Source: an uncultured Prevotellaceae bacterium
Lineage (GTDB): Bacteria; Bacteroidota; Bacteroidia; Bacteroidales; Muribaculaceae
NCBI GenBank assembly: GCA_947169265.1
Contig: CAMVPC010000027.1
Coordinates: forward strand, 1-38,791
Length of the DNA: 38,791 nucleotides
Direction: 5' to 3'
Below the pieces are notes generated by a model. The model saw only the letters and a program-made list of their open reading frames with translations, searched no databases and was not told the origin of the DNA. Shown here in pieces: positions 1-8,187 of the stretch. Numbering within the stretch: the stretch's first letter is position 1; each line of letters opens with the position of its first letter. A program made the translations under genes and the position numbers.

Positions 1-93
1 TAGTTGATTATAATTTAACAATTTCTTTTCTCAAAAAAAGTGACGAAGTCAGGAGAAGCGGAAGAAACAATTTAAAACCTTGCACCACCAAAA

Positions 94-125
94 ACCCTGT
101 GTTTGGACATCTCCAAGCACAGGGT
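94..125 (-). terminator. Hairpin terminator downstream of the Sel1 gene
   Basis: A 14-bp stem (one G-T wobble) closes a 4-base loop CATC. It lies about 50 bases past the stop codon of the minus-strand Sel1 gene. On the minus strand the stem is followed by a T-run, as in an intrinsic terminator. On the plus strand it is followed by ATTATTGTT, so it may also stop a plus-strand gene left of the window. Confidence 0.7.
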
Positions 126-176
126 ATTATTGTTAACCAAAAAATAGTTTGAAACGAGTTTATCGAGTTTATCGAT

Positions 177-2339
177 TTACCAGCTTTCGCCCATTTTCTT
201 CAGGATGGCCTGAGCTTTTTCATCGCCACGACGAGCAGCCAAGCGGTACCACCTTACCGCTTGTGACATGTTTTCTTCCACACCAAGACCAGTCGCATAG
301 CACAAAGCCAATGCTTTTTGCGCTTCGGTATCGCCCTGCTCGGCTGCCTTGCGGTACCAGTTTGCTGCCTGTGCGGCATCTCGCTTCACACCTGTGCCCA
401 TTAAATAGCATCTAGCCATAGCTCTTTGTGCGTCAGTATCGCCTTGATCGGCAGCCTTGCGGTACCACGTCACCGCTTGTTTTTCATCTATTTTAACACC
501 AATACCTTCCTCATAGCAATACCCCAACATATTTTGCGCCTCGGTTTCGCCCTGTTCGGCAGCTTTGTGCAACCATTTCACCGCCTGGGCAGGGTCTTTC
601 GAGACACCTTCGCCCATAAGATAACAAGACGCCAAATTATACTGACCAAGGGCATTACCCCGTTCTGCAGCCTTGCGGAACCACGACACCGCTTGTTTAC
701 TGTCTTTGTCCACACCGCGGCCTTGAGTATAACACATCCCCAGGGCGTTTAGCGCTTTGCCGTCTCCCAGATCGACTGCTTTGCGGTACCACTTAAGCGC
801 TTGTGCGTAGTCTTGGGTGACGCCATCGCCGAGATCATAACACTCTCCCAAGTAGTATTGTGCATCGACGTTACCGGCCTCGGCCGCCTGGCGTAACAGC
901 TTTATCGCCTGAGCCAGGTCTTTCGAGACGCCCGTGCCGTTCTTATAGCATAGACCTAATTCGCACATAGCCGCAACGTCGCCTCCATTAACTGCCTGAC
1001 GGAAATATTTCACCGCCTTATTGTCATCCTTTGCGACACCCCAGCCATTGGCATAGCACAATCCATAGCGATATTCCCCCCAATCTCTTTGGTAAGCATT
1101 TAAAATATCTCGTTTAAAATTCTTGTTGATGAAATCTGTTGCACTTTGGAATTGGCTCCAATTTAGTTCTTTGCTGTACCACTTGAGCGCTTGTGCATCG
1201 TCTTTGGCAACACCGTTGCCCTTAAAATAGCACTCTCCCATTTCGTACTGCGCATATCGGTGGCCATTGTCGGCGGCCTTGTAGTACCACTTAATCGCTT
1301 GAGTGTAGTCTCGGGTCACACCATTGCCCTTAGCATAACACTCTCCCAGTTTGTATTGCGCATCGACATGGTAATCCTTTTCAGGGTAAGATTTCAAGTA
1401 TGGAGGGAATATGTATCTAGTATGCGCCCTAGTTTGCGCTTCGGCTTCGGCTTTTTCATCCTCAGCAGCCTTGCGGTACCATTTCACCGCTTGAGAATAG
1501 TCTCGGGCCACACCATCGCCATACGCATAATAGTTTCCCATTTCGTATTGCGCATAGACATGGCCATGCTCAGCAGCCTTGCGGTACCACGTGAATGCTT
1601 GTGCTTTATCTTTGGCGACACCATTACCTTCAGCGTAATGCAACCCCAGTTCGTATTGCGCATCAACATGACCCTGCTCGGCGGCCTTGCGGTACCACTC
1701 CAACGCTTCTATTTTGTTTTTTTTAATACCTGCTTCACCATTTCCATAATCATAATAATATCCCAACCAATATTGTGCATAGGCATTGTCCTGTTTGGCT
1801 GCTTTTTTGAACCATTTTGCCGATTCTTTCCAGTTCGATGAGACACCTATGCCTTTGTGATAGCACCAACCCACTTTGTATTGTGCTTGGGCATGGCCTT
1901 TATCTGCAGCCTTGCGGTACCACGTGAATGCTTGTGCTTTATCTTCGGCCACACCTTTTCCTTCATCGTAACGCCTTCCCAGTTCGTATTGCGCATCGAC
2001 TTTACCCTGCTCGGCGGCCTTACGGAACCATCCCACCGCCTGACTCAAATCCCCTGTAACGCCTTGGCCAATAGTATAATACACCCCCATCTTGTATTGT
2101 GCATCGGCATGACCTTGCTCGGCGGCCTTGCGGAACCATTCTGCAGCCTGCTTGAAGGACTGAGAAACTCCATTACCTTTCTCATAACATAGTCCTAAGT
2201 TGTATTGCGCCTTAGCTTTACCGGCCTCGGCTTCCTTACGATACTTCTCGGCCGTTGGTGTATCGTCTTTTGCGAAAAGAGGATTAACGGTCATCAACGC
2301 AAATAAAAAAAGAAGAAATGCAACTAATCGTTTCATCAT
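177..2339 (-). CDS. Secreted Sel1-like repeat protein (17 repeats)
   Basis: A 720-residue protein. It begins with a signal peptide (MMKR, then a hydrophobic stretch ending near residue 23 at LFA) and is otherwise almost entirely Sel1-like (SLR/TPR-type) repeats of about 36 residues. I count 17 units with the pattern AQY-LG--Y--G-GV--D--QA--WYRKAAEQG. Two units (the seventh and ninth) are followed by insertions of roughly 25 residues that break the period. SLR arrays form alpha-alpha solenoids used as protein-binding scaffolds, here probably in the periplasm or on the surface. No enzyme domain is visible. The gene is monocistronic, with its own promoter (near 2448) and terminator (94-125). Its binding partner cannot be told from the sequence. 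The near-identical units are prone to gain or loss by recombination. Confidence 0.9.
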   Translation of the reverse strand: MMKRLVAFLLFLFALMTVNPLFAKDDTPTAEKYRKEAEAGKAKAQYNLGLCYEKGNGVSQSFKQAAEWFRKAAEQGHADAQYKMGVYYTIGQGVTGDLSQAVGWFRKAAEQGKVDAQYELGRRYDEGKGVAEDKAQAFTWYRKAADKGHAQAQYKVGWCYHKGIGVSSNWKESAKWFKKAAKQDNAYAQYWLGYYYDYGNGEAGIKKNKIEALEWYRKAAEQGHVDAQYELGLHYAEGNGVAKDKAQAFTWYRKAAEHGHVYAQYEMGNYYAYGDGVARDYSQAVKWYRKAAEDEKAEAEAQTRAHTRYIFPPYLKSYPEKDYHVDAQYKLGECYAKGNGVTRDYTQAIKWYYKAADNGHRYAQYEMGECYFKGNGVAKDDAQALKWYSKELNWSQFQSATDFINKNFKRDILNAYQRDWGEYRYGLCYANGWGVAKDDNKAVKYFRQAVNGGDVAAMCELGLCYKNGTGVSKDLAQAIKLLRQAAEAGNVDAQYYLGECYDLGDGVTQDYAQALKWYRKAVDLGDGKALNALGMCYTQGRGVDKDSKQAVSWFRKAAERGNALGQYNLASCYLMGEGVSKDPAQAVKWLHKAAEQGETEAQNMLGYCYEEGIGVKIDEKQAVTWYRKAADQGDTDAQRAMARCYLMGTGVKRDAAQAANWYRKAAEQGDTEAQKALALCYATGLGVEENMSQAVRWYRLAARRGDEKAQAILKKMGESW

Positions 2340-2447
2340 CGTGAAATATTTAAGAAATTAAGTTTCTAAGGAAATTTGCCACAAAAACAAAAGCATAGAA
2401 TTTCAGTCGCTTTCAAATCTGGAATAAAAAACAACTATTATGCGAGA

Positions 2448-2455
2448 CAAAGTTA
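2448..2455 (-). promoter_or_regulatory. Probable -7 box of the Sel1 gene promoter
   Basis: On the minus strand this reads TAACTTTG, a full match to the Bacteroidetes -7 consensus TAnnTTTG. It lies about 110 bases upstream of the Sel1 start codon. No TTTG sits at the standard spacing upstream, so only the -7 half is supported. Confidence 0.45.
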
Positions 2456-2495
2456 AGCAATTATTTCCAAAACTAAAAACCATTACTACGGGTAC

Positions 2496-2599
2496 AAAAA
2501 AAGGGCAAGCGATCTACATCGCGCCGCTACAACCCACTGCCCTTGCTTCGGTCGAGACCTGGGGGATTCAAGGGGAGCTGGCCGTGTAGGACTTACCCG
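2496..2599 (-). ncRNA. ffs: Small signal recognition particle RNA (4.5S type)
   Basis: On the minus strand the ends pair as GGGTAAG with CTTGCCC, then CTACA with TGTAG, enclosing the SRP helix 8 core. That core is CCC-CAGG on the left and AGCA-AGGG on the right, with the purine-rich internal loop TTGAA opposite CAG just below it. The mature RNA is about 97 nt and runs straight into a T-tract (plus strand 2496-2502), a typical terminator. The RNA scaffolds Ffh and FtsY for co-translational membrane targeting. Oddity: between CAGG and AGCA the apex reads TCTCGACCGA. This does not form the usual three-pair stem with a GGAA tetraloop, because the third pair would be U-C. Identification rests on the conserved core and compensating stems seen by eye, not on a covariance search. 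Confidence 0.8.
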
Positions 2600-2603
2600 A
2601 CTG

Positions 2604-2634
2604 TTAAGGTACGACTTTTTTCTAAACCTCAAAA
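2604..2634 (-). promoter_or_regulatory. Promoter of the SRP RNA gene
   Basis: On the minus strand TTTG is followed after 18 bases by TACCTTAA, close to the TTTG/N19-21/TAnnTTTG pattern. The predicted transcription start falls a few bases before the first paired base of the SRP RNA. Confidence 0.5.
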
Positions 2635-2757
2635 GAATAGTGTAAAAAAACCACGAAAAAGGCTGTAATTTTCTCACGAACCATGAGGATTTTCAATGCG
2701 AATTGAGTTACCAATCGGGTGATTTCTTGCGGAATAATCCATTTTTCTTACCAAATA

Positions 2758-2789
2758 ATTGCGGATTATTCGGGAAATATATATTTTTG
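2758..2789 (+). promoter_or_regulatory. Promoter of the TonB-like/radical SAM operon
   Basis: ATTG (2758-2761), 20 bases, then TATTTTTG (2782-2789), a full match to the -7 consensus. The predicted start near 2796 leaves a leader of about 26 bases before the ATG at 2823. This supports choosing that ATG over in-frame codons further upstream. Confidence 0.65.
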
Positions 2790-2822
2790 TGGCGATTATT
2801 AACCGTAAAACGAGAAAGAGTT

Positions 2823-3554
2823 ATGAGACGAGGACGTAAAATTTGCGATACGCTTAAGGAAATCCGCCGGCGAATCGCCGATGCCAACGATATCGACTAC
2901 ACGCCCAACGAGTGTCATCACGAGGGCGAATGTGCCGGCACTTGCCCGGCCTGTGAGGGTGAGATGCGTTACCTGGAGGATGAGCTGACGAAGCGCCGCC
3001 GCATGGGGCGCGCCATCATGTTGACAGGTCTGGGGGTGGGCTTAGCCTCGCTGAGCGCGTGTGCCCGCGGCACGGCGGCAAACAGTGCCGGGAAAGACTC
3101 GGGAAACCGAGTCCCGAACCCGATATCGAAGACATCGAACGACCCCGATGAGCCTTATATGCTTGCCGGCGACGTGATGGCCGAGCCCGACAGCAATTTC
3201 ATTACCTCGCAAGCGATTTCAAAACAAGAGAATATCTCGCGGCGCACCGAGGGTATGGTGCCGCGTCCCGTCCCCAGTTTTCCGGGTGGCTACGAGGCGA
3301 TGACAAAATATATCGAGGAGAATGTGGTGTATCCTGCCGCGGCCCGCAAGGCGGGCGTGCAGGGTACGGTAGTCGTTGTGTTCGACGTCAAGCCTGACGG
3401 CGAGCACATCAACCATCGGGTAGTGCGCAGCGTCGACCCCCGTCTCGATGCCGAGGCGTTGCGCGTCGTAAAGTCACTGCCCCGCTTCAACGAGGCTCGT
3501 GGCTGTGCCGAAAACATCGACATGTCGGTGCCGGTGACCTTCAGTCTCGACTGA
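2823..3554 (+). CDS. TonB-family energy transducer with N-terminal Cys cluster
   Basis: A 243-residue protein. Residues 1-30 are basic and helical. A cysteine cluster follows (C31-x5-C37-x3-C41-x2-C44, including CHHEGEC and TCPAC) that could bind zinc or an Fe-S centre. One membrane segment lies at about 62-80. A linker follows, then a TonB C-terminal domain (about 150-243, with VPSFPGGYEAM and YPAAARKAGVQGTV). TonB C-terminal domains touch the TonB box of outer-membrane transporters such as SusC and pass on energy from ExbB/ExbD. No ExbB/ExbD is present here, and the N-terminus is not the classical short TonB one, so a signalling or assembly role is also possible. The start was set by the promoter ending at 2789. 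The radical SAM gene starts 20 bases downstream, so the two are probably co-transcribed. Confidence 0.85.
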   Translation: MRRGRKICDTLKEIRRRIADANDIDYTPNECHHEGECAGTCPACEGEMRYLEDELTKRRRMGRAIMLTGLGVGLASLSACARGTAANSAGKDSGNRVPNPISKTSNDPDEPYMLAGDVMAEPDSNFITSQAISKQENISRRTEGMVPRPVPSFPGGYEAMTKYIEENVVYPAAARKAGVQGTVVVVFDVKPDGEHINHRVVRSVDPRLDAEALRVVKSLPRFNEARGCAENIDMSVPVTFSLD

Positions 3555-3574
3555 ACCGGCTTGAGTCCGTTTCC

Positions 3575-4201
3575 ATGCAACCTGTCGCGCCGTTGATAGG
3601 AATCAGCCGTCACCGCCTCGCCACCGACGGCGTGGGGGTTACAACATTGGTGGCTTTCCATGGATGCCCGTTACGGTGTCGTTATTGTCTCAACGCGCAG
3701 TGCAAGCAACCACAGGGCGTGTGGCGCGTGATAGATGTCGACGAGTTGCTCGACTACGTGATGCTCGATAATCTCTACTTCCTGGCTACAGGGGGTGGCG
3801 TGACCTTTGGGGGCGGCGAACCGTGCCTGCAAAGCCGTTTCATCGAGGCCTTTTGCCGTAAGGCGCCGCGCGAGTGGCACATCACGCTCGAGACGTCGTT
3901 GCACGTCAAGCGCGAACACTTGGAGCGCTTGTTGCCGTGGGTGGGCGACTATATGGTTGACATAAAAGATATTAATCCGTTCATCTACAAGCGTTACACG
4001 GGGCTGTCGCCGCGGTCTGCACTCAACAACCTGCGGTGGTTGTTGTCACATGAAGGTATGTCAAGCCGTGTGACTGTGCGCGTGCCCCACATCCCCGACC
4101 ACAACACGCCCACCGATGTCGCCGCTACCATCGCCGCCTTGCGCAACATGGGCGTGACAAGCATCGATGAATTCAATTATATCATTCCGGAGAAAATGTA
4201 G
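3575..4201 (+). CDS. Radical SAM protein, pyruvate-formate-lyase-activase-like
   Basis: A 208-residue protein. The radical SAM signature is C31-x3-C35-x2-C38 (CPLRCRYC), which holds the 4Fe-4S cluster that cleaves S-adenosylmethionine. The SAM-binding GGGEP motif is at 79-83, inside TFGGGEP, the version seen in PFL/NrdG-type activases. At 208 residues it is a minimal core with no SPASM or auxiliary-cluster domain, so a small activase or a peptide-modifying enzyme is likelier than a large maturase. No glycyl radical enzyme gene is nearby. The only co-transcribed partner is the Cys-cluster TonB-like gene 20 bases upstream. The last 20 bases overlap the 3' end of the opposite-strand metallophosphoesterase. 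The substrate is unknown. Confidence 0.85.
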   Translation: MQPVAPLIGISRHRLATDGVGVTTLVAFHGCPLRCRYCLNAQCKQPQGVWRVIDVDELLDYVMLDNLYFLATGGGVTFGGGEPCLQSRFIEAFCRKAPREWHITLETSLHVKREHLERLLPWVGDYMVDIKDINPFIYKRYTGLSPRSALNNLRWLLSHEGMSSRVTVRVPHIPDHNTPTDVAATIAALRNMGVTSIDEFNYIIPEKM

Positions 4202-4961
4202 CTGTCGTGCTGAAACCCGGTCGTGGGCCGCGCGACGAGGAACCGAGTTGGTTGGCCAGTAGGGTGGTGCGCCCGATGGTTTGGCCCGAGAGGGCGTTGT
4301 AGTGGGTGTGCCCGTAAATCCACGCGTCGGCACCGCAGCGGGCGATAAAGTCGTCGAGTGGTACGCAGAACACGCTCTCGAGTCCATTGTCGGCGTAGGC
4401 CGGGTCCTCGCCCTCGATGGGGCAGTGGTGGGTGACGACGATCTTGTGGGGCGCGTCGCTGGCGGCGAGTGCCTTGCTGAGCCATTGCAGGCAGTGGCGG
4501 TGCACCGTTGCATAGTGTCGCGGCTCGAGTGGTTTCCCGCGATAAGTGATGTGGGAAAAGTCGGGCATGTCGGCTTGCGCCACCCGGTGCATGGCCGGGT
4601 CGATGGGCGTCCACAACGTGGTGAAGAACAGTTCGATGTCGCCCAGCCGCACGCTGCGGTTGTTGACGTAGGCCACGTTGGGCCGCAGTTTCAGCTCAAA
4701 ATTGTCGAGCGTGCGGGCCAAGTCGACACGGCCGAAATACTCGTGGTTCCCCGGCACGATGAAGGTGTGCTCATAGTGATAGGCGCAAAAGTCCACAAAC
4801 TCGTCCCGGGGTTCGTCCATGGTCATGATGTCGCCGGCAAGTAGCAGCACGGGGGCTGCGGGTTCAAGGGGCGTGGCACGCAACCACTGCCGGGTGCGCT
4901 CGAGTTCCAGGTGCAGATCGCTGCAATATTGAAACGTTTCGGGTGATGGGAGGGTGGGCAA
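4182..4961 (-). CDS. Calcineurin-like metallophosphoesterase
   Basis: A 259-residue protein with all five metal-binding blocks of the family in order: SDLHLE (14-19), GDI (42-44), GNHE (70-73), THHCP and GHTH. These bind the two-metal centre that hydrolyses phosphomono- or diesters. There is no signal peptide, so it is cytoplasmic. The substrate cannot be read from the sequence. The start is a TTG codon at 4961. The family normally starts a few residues before the YCSDLHLE block, and no in-frame ATG exists upstream of that block. It lies just downstream of the tyrS terminator on the same strand and overlaps the convergent radical SAM gene by 20 bases. Confidence 0.85.
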   Translation of the reverse strand: MPTLPSPETFQYCSDLHLELERTRQWLRATPLEPAAPVLLLAGDIMTMDEPRDEFVDFCAYHYEHTFIVPGNHEYFGRVDLARTLDNFELKLRPNVAYVNNRSVRLGDIELFFTTLWTPIDPAMHRVAQADMPDFSHITYRGKPLEPRHYATVHRHCLQWLSKALAASDAPHKIVVTHHCPIEGEDPAYADNGLESVFCVPLDDFIARCGADAWIYGHTHYNALSGQTIGRTTLLANQLGSSSRGPRPGFSTTATFSPE

Positions 4962-4994
4962 AATCTTCGGATTTTTCGTGATGTAAAAATAAAG

Positions 4995-5021
4995 AAAATC
5001 CGCGGAAAAACCGCGGATTTT
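4995..5021 (-). terminator. tyrS terminator
   Basis: A perfect 11-bp inverted repeat, AAAATCCGCGG and CCGCGGATTTT, closes a 5-base loop. It begins 6 bases past the tyrS stop. On the minus strand it is followed by a T-rich stretch (CTTTATTTTTAC). It separates tyrS from the downstream phosphoesterase gene. Confidence 0.85.
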
Positions 5022-5026
5022 CGGTC

Positions 5027-6331
5027 TTATTTTGCGATAAGCAAGTAATAGTTCTTCTTGCCGCGTTGCGCGAGGATGTATTTGCCGTTGAGCAAGTGCT
5101 CGGTAGTGACGAGCATGTTAGGGTCGGTCACCTTTTCTTTGTTCAGGCTCACGCCGCCGCCCTGGGTGAGCTTGCGCATCTCGCCCTTGCTGGGGAACAC
5201 TGCGGCGTGCTCGGTGGTGAGCACGATGAGGGGTACGCCGGCGGCAAGGGCATCGCGGCTGATTTCGAACTGCGGCACGCCCTCGAAGACGCTGAGCAAT
5301 GTGTCCTCGTCAATCTTGTGCAGGATGTCCTGCGCCTTGTTGGAGAACAGGATTTGCGAGGCTTCGACAGCCATCTCATAGTCCTGCGCGCTGTGGACCA
5401 TGGTGGTGATTTCACGGGCGAGGCGTTTTTGCAGCGGTCGCATGCCCGGGTCGCGTTCTTGCTCGGCCTCGAGCGCCTCAATCTCTTCACGGTCGAGGTC
5501 GGTGAAAATCTTGATATACTTGGCGGCGTCGGCGTCGCTCACGTTGAGCCAGAACTGGTAGAACTTGTAAGGCGAGGTGCGCTTGGCATCGAGCCACACG
5601 TTGCCGCTCTCGGTCTTACCGAACTTGCCGCCGTCGGCCTTGGTGATGAGCGGGCAGGTGATGGCGAAAGCCTCACCGCCGTTGATGCGGCGAATGAGCT
5701 CGGTGCCGGTGGTGATGTTACCCCACTGGTCGCTGCCGCCCATCTGGAGTCGGCAACCCTCGTGCTCATAGAGGTAGAGGAAGTCGTAGCCCTGGAGCAA
5801 CTGGTAAGAGAATTCGGTGAACGACATGCCGTGGTCGGCGTTGGCTGCAAGGCGCTTCTTGACGCTGTCCTTGGCCATCATGTAGTTGACGGTGATGTGC
5901 TTGCCGATGTCGCGGATGAAGCTCAAGAACGAGAAATTCTTCATCCAGTCGTAGTTGTTGACGAGCACGGCGTGGTTGGGGGCGTCGCTGTCGAAGTCGA
6001 GAAAGTGTGCCAGCTGGGCGCGGATGGCCTCCTGGTTGTGGCGCAGGGTGGCCTCGTCGATGAGCTTGCGTTCCTGCGACTTCATCGAGGGGTCGCCAAT
6101 CATGCCTGTGGCGCCGCCAATCAGGGCGATGGGGCGGTGTCCTGCGCGCTGGAAGTGCTTGAGCATCATGATACTCACGAGGTGTCCGATGTGAAGCGAG
6201 TCGGCCGTGGGGTCGATGCCCACATAGGCGCTGGTCATTTCCTTGTTGAGTTGTTCCTCGGTACCCGGCATGATGTTGTTGATCATGCCACGCCAGGTAA
6301 GTTCTTCTACAAAATTAATTTTTTGAGCCAT
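5027..6331 (-). CDS. tyrS: Tyrosyl-tRNA synthetase
   Basis: A 434-residue class I aminoacyl-tRNA synthetase that charges tRNA-Tyr in the cytoplasm. Visible motifs are [15 protein letters not shown] (HIGH at 47-50), [11 protein letters not shown] (72-82), [11 protein letters not shown] (about 196-206) and the KMSKS equivalent KFGKT (236-240), the usual bacterial TyrS variant. The C-terminal domain (about 365-434, with [18 protein letters not shown]) is the S4-like RNA-binding domain. Length fits bacterial TyrS. It has its own strong promoter (6403-6433) and terminator (4995-5021), with a predicted leader of about 65 nt. No T-box-like leader is evident. Confidence 0.97.
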   Translation of the reverse strand: MAQKINFVEELTWRGMINNIMPGTEEQLNKEMTSAYVGIDPTADSLHIGHLVSIMMLKHFQRAGHRPIALIGGATGMIGDPSMKSQERKLIDEATLRHNQEAIRAQLAHFLDFDSDAPNHAVLVNNYDWMKNFSFLSFIRDIGKHITVNYMMAKDSVKKRLAANADHGMSFTEFSYQLLQGYDFLYLYEHEGCRLQMGGSDQWGNITTGTELIRRINGGEAFAITCPLITKADGGKFGKTESGNVWLDAKRTSPYKFYQFWLNVSDADAAKYIKIFTDLDREEIEALEAEQERDPGMRPLQKRLAREITTMVHSAQDYEMAVEASQILFSNKAQDILHKIDEDTLLSVFEGVPQFEISRDALAAGVPLIVLTTEHAAVFPSKGEMRKLTQGGGVSLNKEKVTDPNMLVTTEHLLNGKYILAQRGKKNYYLLIAK

Positions 6332-6402
6332 AAGTATATAATGTTTTTTGGTTTTTTGTCGTCGGTGGCCGGCGGCCGTTGGCTTAGGCCATAATGAGAC
6401 TG

Positions 6403-6433
6403 CAAAGTTACTAATTAATCTTTATACTGCAAA
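6403..6433 (-). promoter_or_regulatory. tyrS promoter
   Basis: On the minus strand TTTG (6433-6430) is followed after 19 bases by TAACTTTG (6410-6403), a full consensus Bacteroidetes promoter. It points away from the WG lipoprotein promoter, and the two -33 boxes are only 22 bases apart. Confidence 0.8.
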
Positions 6434-6455
6434 ATGCCTGATTGCGCGGCACATT

Positions 6456-6487
6456 TTTGGATAATTGCGCAAGTTGTTGTAATTTCG
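6456..6487 (+). promoter_or_regulatory. Promoter of the WG-repeat lipoprotein gene
   Basis: TTTG (6456-6459), 20 bases, then TAATTTCG (6480-6487), one mismatch from consensus. The box ends 8 bases before the ATG at 6496, so the mRNA would have almost no leader. Confidence 0.6.
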
Positions 6488-6495
6488 CAGCCAAG

Positions 6496-8034
6496 ATGAA
6501 AAAAACTACTTATTTCCTGCTCACGTTGCTCGCGATGGCACTGCTGGTGTCGTGTAGCGGCAACGATGGTTATCCCATCAAAGTGAAATACCTTGCTGTG
6601 AAGTTGCAAGGCTCGGAGAAATGGAGCATCCTCGACGTGGAGAGCGGCGAGGTGGTGGCGCGTGACGCTTGGGACAGCGTGGCGGTGGGCGTGAACGACG
6701 ACCTGGTGGGCGTGCACCGCCCCGACGGCTTGCTCGACTTCTACCGCGTGAACGATACCGCCCATGCTGTGACGTCGCGGCCGCTGGGTAGCGTTACGGC
6801 TTTCGGAGGCGGCCGCGCCATGGTGAGCCGCCCGGGCAGTACGCTCATGATAATTGACGACGATGGTGAGCCGGTTGCGGCGCTTGAAGCGTCGATAAAC
6901 AGTGCCATGGGTTTCTCCCACGGCCTGTCGCTGGCCACTACACTTCAAGGTAAGCACATATATATAAAAGAGAACGGCGACACGTTGGACACGGGCTTGC
7001 TCGACTTTGCCGCGCCGTTCGCCTTCGACGAGGCAGCCCTCGTGGTGCGCGACGCGAGCGTGTCGACGCCCACCATCACGGCCATCGACACCGACGGCAA
7101 GGAACTGTTCAGTGTGTCGGCCAAGGACTACCGTCTCACGCTCCAGCCGCTCTTTGCCGGCGGCGTGGTGCCCATGGTGAAGGTGAGCAACGACAGTCTC
7201 GTTTACCTCGACAAGAGCGGCAAGGAGGTGGCGAACCCCAACGAGGTGCCGCAAGTGGTGCGCGACGCGGGCTACGACTACTGCCGTCGCACGCTGGGCG
7301 GCCTGAATGTGGTGCGCACCGGCGACCGTTGTGGCGTGGCCAACGACAAGGGCGAACTCGTGGTGCCGGCCAAGTATGAGGAAATTGTCGACATCGCGCC
7401 CGAGCGCTTCGTCGTCAAGGAAGGCGGCGTGTATCACCTCGTCAACGCCAAGGGTGAGAAGGTGGGCGACGCCGTGTTTGTCGACTTCTTGCTGCCCGAC
7501 ATGCAGCAGCCTGCCGTGCGCGGGTTCATCGACCAGGCGCTGGCGACGGCCACACTGATGATGTGCTTCGACGAGAATATGGCCGGCGGTGTGAGGCGCG
7601 GCGGCACCCTGATGGACCTCAATTCGCACTTGGGTCCCAACGCGGTGCAGTATGTGGGCCAGAACGAGCTCGTTGAGCGCAACGGCGCTTTGACGATGAC
7701 CTATCACTTTGACAATGATATAGCCAGCGAGCCGCAACAGGGCGGCGACACGCTGGCGTTGCCGCAATTCAACTACGACGCGCGGGTAATGGCCGTGTCG
7801 CTCGTGCTCGACGTGCCGCAGACCGAGGCCGACACCGAGCCGGGCCTCGAGCGCCTCGTGTCGTCGCGGCTGGGTCAAAACGGTTTCGTCTACGACACCG
7901 ATGGCATTTATAAGAGCGAGAGCGGCACGGCTGTCGCGCTTGGCTACAACCGGGGCAGCTTCATTATTTACTACTACATGGACTCGTCCTACGCGCAACC
8001 GTTGCCTCACAACAAGCGAAATTTGGGGCAGTGA
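6496..8034 (+). CDS. WG-repeat lipoprotein
   Basis: A 512-residue protein. It starts with a lipoprotein signal peptide whose lipobox LLVSC places the lipidated Cys at residue 20. The body is a run of degenerate beta-rich units of the WG-repeat type (for example WSILDVESGEVVARDAWDSV, CGVANDKGELVVPAKYEEI, YHLVNAKGEKVGDAV). These follow the family pattern 'variable, D/N-x-x-G, hydrophobic, P-x-x-Y/W-D'. The C-terminal 150 residues are a separate domain I do not recognise. It is probably anchored in the outer or inner membrane facing the periplasm. The start was chosen because it gives a clean signal peptide. The gene is divergent from tyrS. The specific role is unknown. Confidence 0.75.
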   Translation: MKKTTYFLLTLLAMALLVSCSGNDGYPIKVKYLAVKLQGSEKWSILDVESGEVVARDAWDSVAVGVNDDLVGVHRPDGLLDFYRVNDTAHAVTSRPLGSVTAFGGGRAMVSRPGSTLMIIDDDGEPVAALEASINSAMGFSHGLSLATTLQGKHIYIKENGDTLDTGLLDFAAPFAFDEAALVVRDASVSTPTITAIDTDGKELFSVSAKDYRLTLQPLFAGGVVPMVKVSNDSLVYLDKSGKEVANPNEVPQVVRDAGYDYCRRTLGGLNVVRTGDRCGVANDKGELVVPAKYEEIVDIAPERFVVKEGGVYHLVNAKGEKVGDAVFVDFLLPDMQQPAVRGFIDQALATATLMMCFDENMAGGVRRGGTLMDLNSHLGPNAVQYVGQNELVERNGALTMTYHFDNDIASEPQQGGDTLALPQFNYDARVMAVSLVLDVPQTEADTEPGLERLVSSRLGQNGFVYDTDGIYKSESGTAVALGYNRGSFIIYYYMDSSYAQPLPHNKRNLGQ

Positions 8035-8120
8035 TTGCACACTTATGTCCAAAATGTGCAAAAAAATGGCAAAAAAGGCATTTTGTTGGGCAAATTTTTT
8101 AGTATTTGACAAATAATTAC

Positions 8121-8128
8121 TTACTTTG
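8121..8128 (+). promoter_or_regulatory. Probable -7 box of acpP
   Basis: TTACTTTG, one base from the TAnnTTTG consensus, followed by CAGCCGC and a predicted leader of about 55 nt to the acpP ATG. The nearest TTTG upstream (8105-8108) is too close for a standard -33 box. Confidence 0.5.
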
Positions 8129-8187
8129 CAGCCGCTTTGAGCGAAAACAACTAAAAATTATTTATAACTAATTAATTTACATTTATT

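Noticed and set aside
5066-6394. A 442-codon open frame on the plus strand opposite tyrS
   Set aside because: It is the antisense of a certain gene in GC-rich DNA. The product is Val/Leu/Gly-rich with no motif.
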